A DNA stretch of 46,579 nt, taken from a virus. The position numbers were made by a program, and so were the translations under genes. The DNA is taken from IMG/VR virus record IMGVR_UViG_3300037189_006714, positions 1 to 46,579 of that record; one strand, given 5' to 3'. The number at the start of each line of letters is the position of its first letter. The first letter of the stretch is position 1. The notes under the pieces are model-generated. The model saw only the letters and a list, made by a program, of their open reading frames with translations, ran no database searches and had not been told where the DNA came from. Shown piece after piece: positions 46,241 through 46,579 of this stretch.

Positions 46241-46579
46241 TCCATAGTCTCCGTTTCAACAGTTGTAGTTATCTCTGAAACGGAAATTTCGCCATGATTT
46301 GAAATGTCATTCATCGCTTTGTCTAGCCCCTCATTCTCATTACGTTCCCATGCTTTACGGAACTGTTTAATGATTTCGCCATCCTTTGTAACATATACAA
46401 GGCTGTTACCTTCTTTCTTAAGCAACCCTTTAGCTTCAGCCAGGTCGACCAGTCCGCTATACGGATTCATACCTGTCTCATAAGGAATCTTAACCTGTAC
46501 ACTTTCATACGGCTTGGCATAACGAGTTTTCATAATCTTCCAAGCGGCACGAATACCGTTGACTTCCGAAACCTTGTTA
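46237..46579 (-). CDS. uvsX: UvsX recombinase, C-terminal part (cut by window edge)
   Basis: The frame is open to the right edge with no start (113 codons visible). The segment RYAKPYESVQVKIPYETGMN and PYSGLVDLAEAKGLL matches the C-terminal region of T4-like UvsX, the RecA-type strand-exchange protein. The ATG at 46533 is internal: the upstream codons (KVSEVNGIRAAWKI) continue the UvsX sequence. Confidence 0.85.
   Translation of the reverse strand, partial: NKVSEVNGIRAAWKIMKTRYAKPYESVQVKIPYETGMNPYSGLVDLAEAKGLLKKEGNSLVYVTKDGEIIKQFRKAWERNENEGLDKAMNDISNHGEISVSEITTTVETETME

Noticed and set aside
46237-46533. A separate 98-aa gene starting at ATG 46533
   Set aside because: The frame is open upstream to the window edge and reads as UvsX sequence, so the ATG is internal.

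Overview
The window looks like part of the genome of a large T4-like (Straboviridae/Kyanoviridae-type) tailed phage or an assembled phage contig. The evidence is a T4-type replication and recombination set: uvsX (cut by the right edge), uvsY, uvsW, a gp62-like clamp-loader subunit, a gp41-type helicase and a gp61-type primase. T4-type late promoter boxes (TATAAATA and close variants) and the start of a tail-fibre-type structural gene at the left edge support this. The host cannot be named. A 5-aminolevulinate synthase and a GcrA-like zinc motif point to Alphaproteobacteria, while a BPSL0761-type small protein and AlgH point to Beta/Gammaproteobacteria.

Layout. 1-3.9 kb: tail-fibre start and a small gene (minus), ALAS (plus), then a minus operon of sugar epimerase, ClpP and a frameshifted SGNH-hydrolase-like gene. 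3.9-8.7 kb: plus-strand DNA-modification block (HNH, ParB/DGQHR-like protein, HNH, Dam-type methylase, ATP-dependent ligase). 8.7-10.7 kb: minus operon with AlgH, two exported proteins and small unknowns. 10.7-12.1 kb: two small genes and the largest gene-poor stretch, rich in short repeats. 12.1-26.8 kb: a plus-strand region of about 38 small genes plus a tRNA-Ile(CAU). Most sit in separate cassettes with their own near-consensus sigma70 promoter (always a 17-bp spacer), a GGAGCG-type ribosome binding site and often an intrinsic terminator. Its larger products are two AAA+ ATPases, a metallopeptidase-VWA protein and a GIY-YIG nuclease. 26.8-38.7 kb: mainly minus-strand replication and recombination genes, a carbamoyltransferase-like protein, a structural protein and a miniature DnaE-like protein. 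38.8-45.5 kb: a surface-glycan island with glycosyltransferases, a methyltransferase, three related GT-B-like proteins and a 711-residue four-domain fusion. 45.5-46.6 kb: uvsY, a small acidic gene and uvsX (minus).

The genes suggest three expression classes. Early or host-takeover cassettes use the host sigma70 polymerase. Replication genes lie in overlapping minus operons. Late structural and glycan genes follow TATAAATA boxes, several placed so that the predicted transcript starts at the ATG (leaderless). Base composition falls visibly after about 31 kb: sampled lines are near 47% GC in the cassette region and about 28-47% to the right. The points most worth following up are the uniform promoter array, two terminator-linked 3'UTR elements complementary to the GGAGCGAA ribosome binding site, the viral ALAS, the mini-DnaE and the glycan fusion protein.
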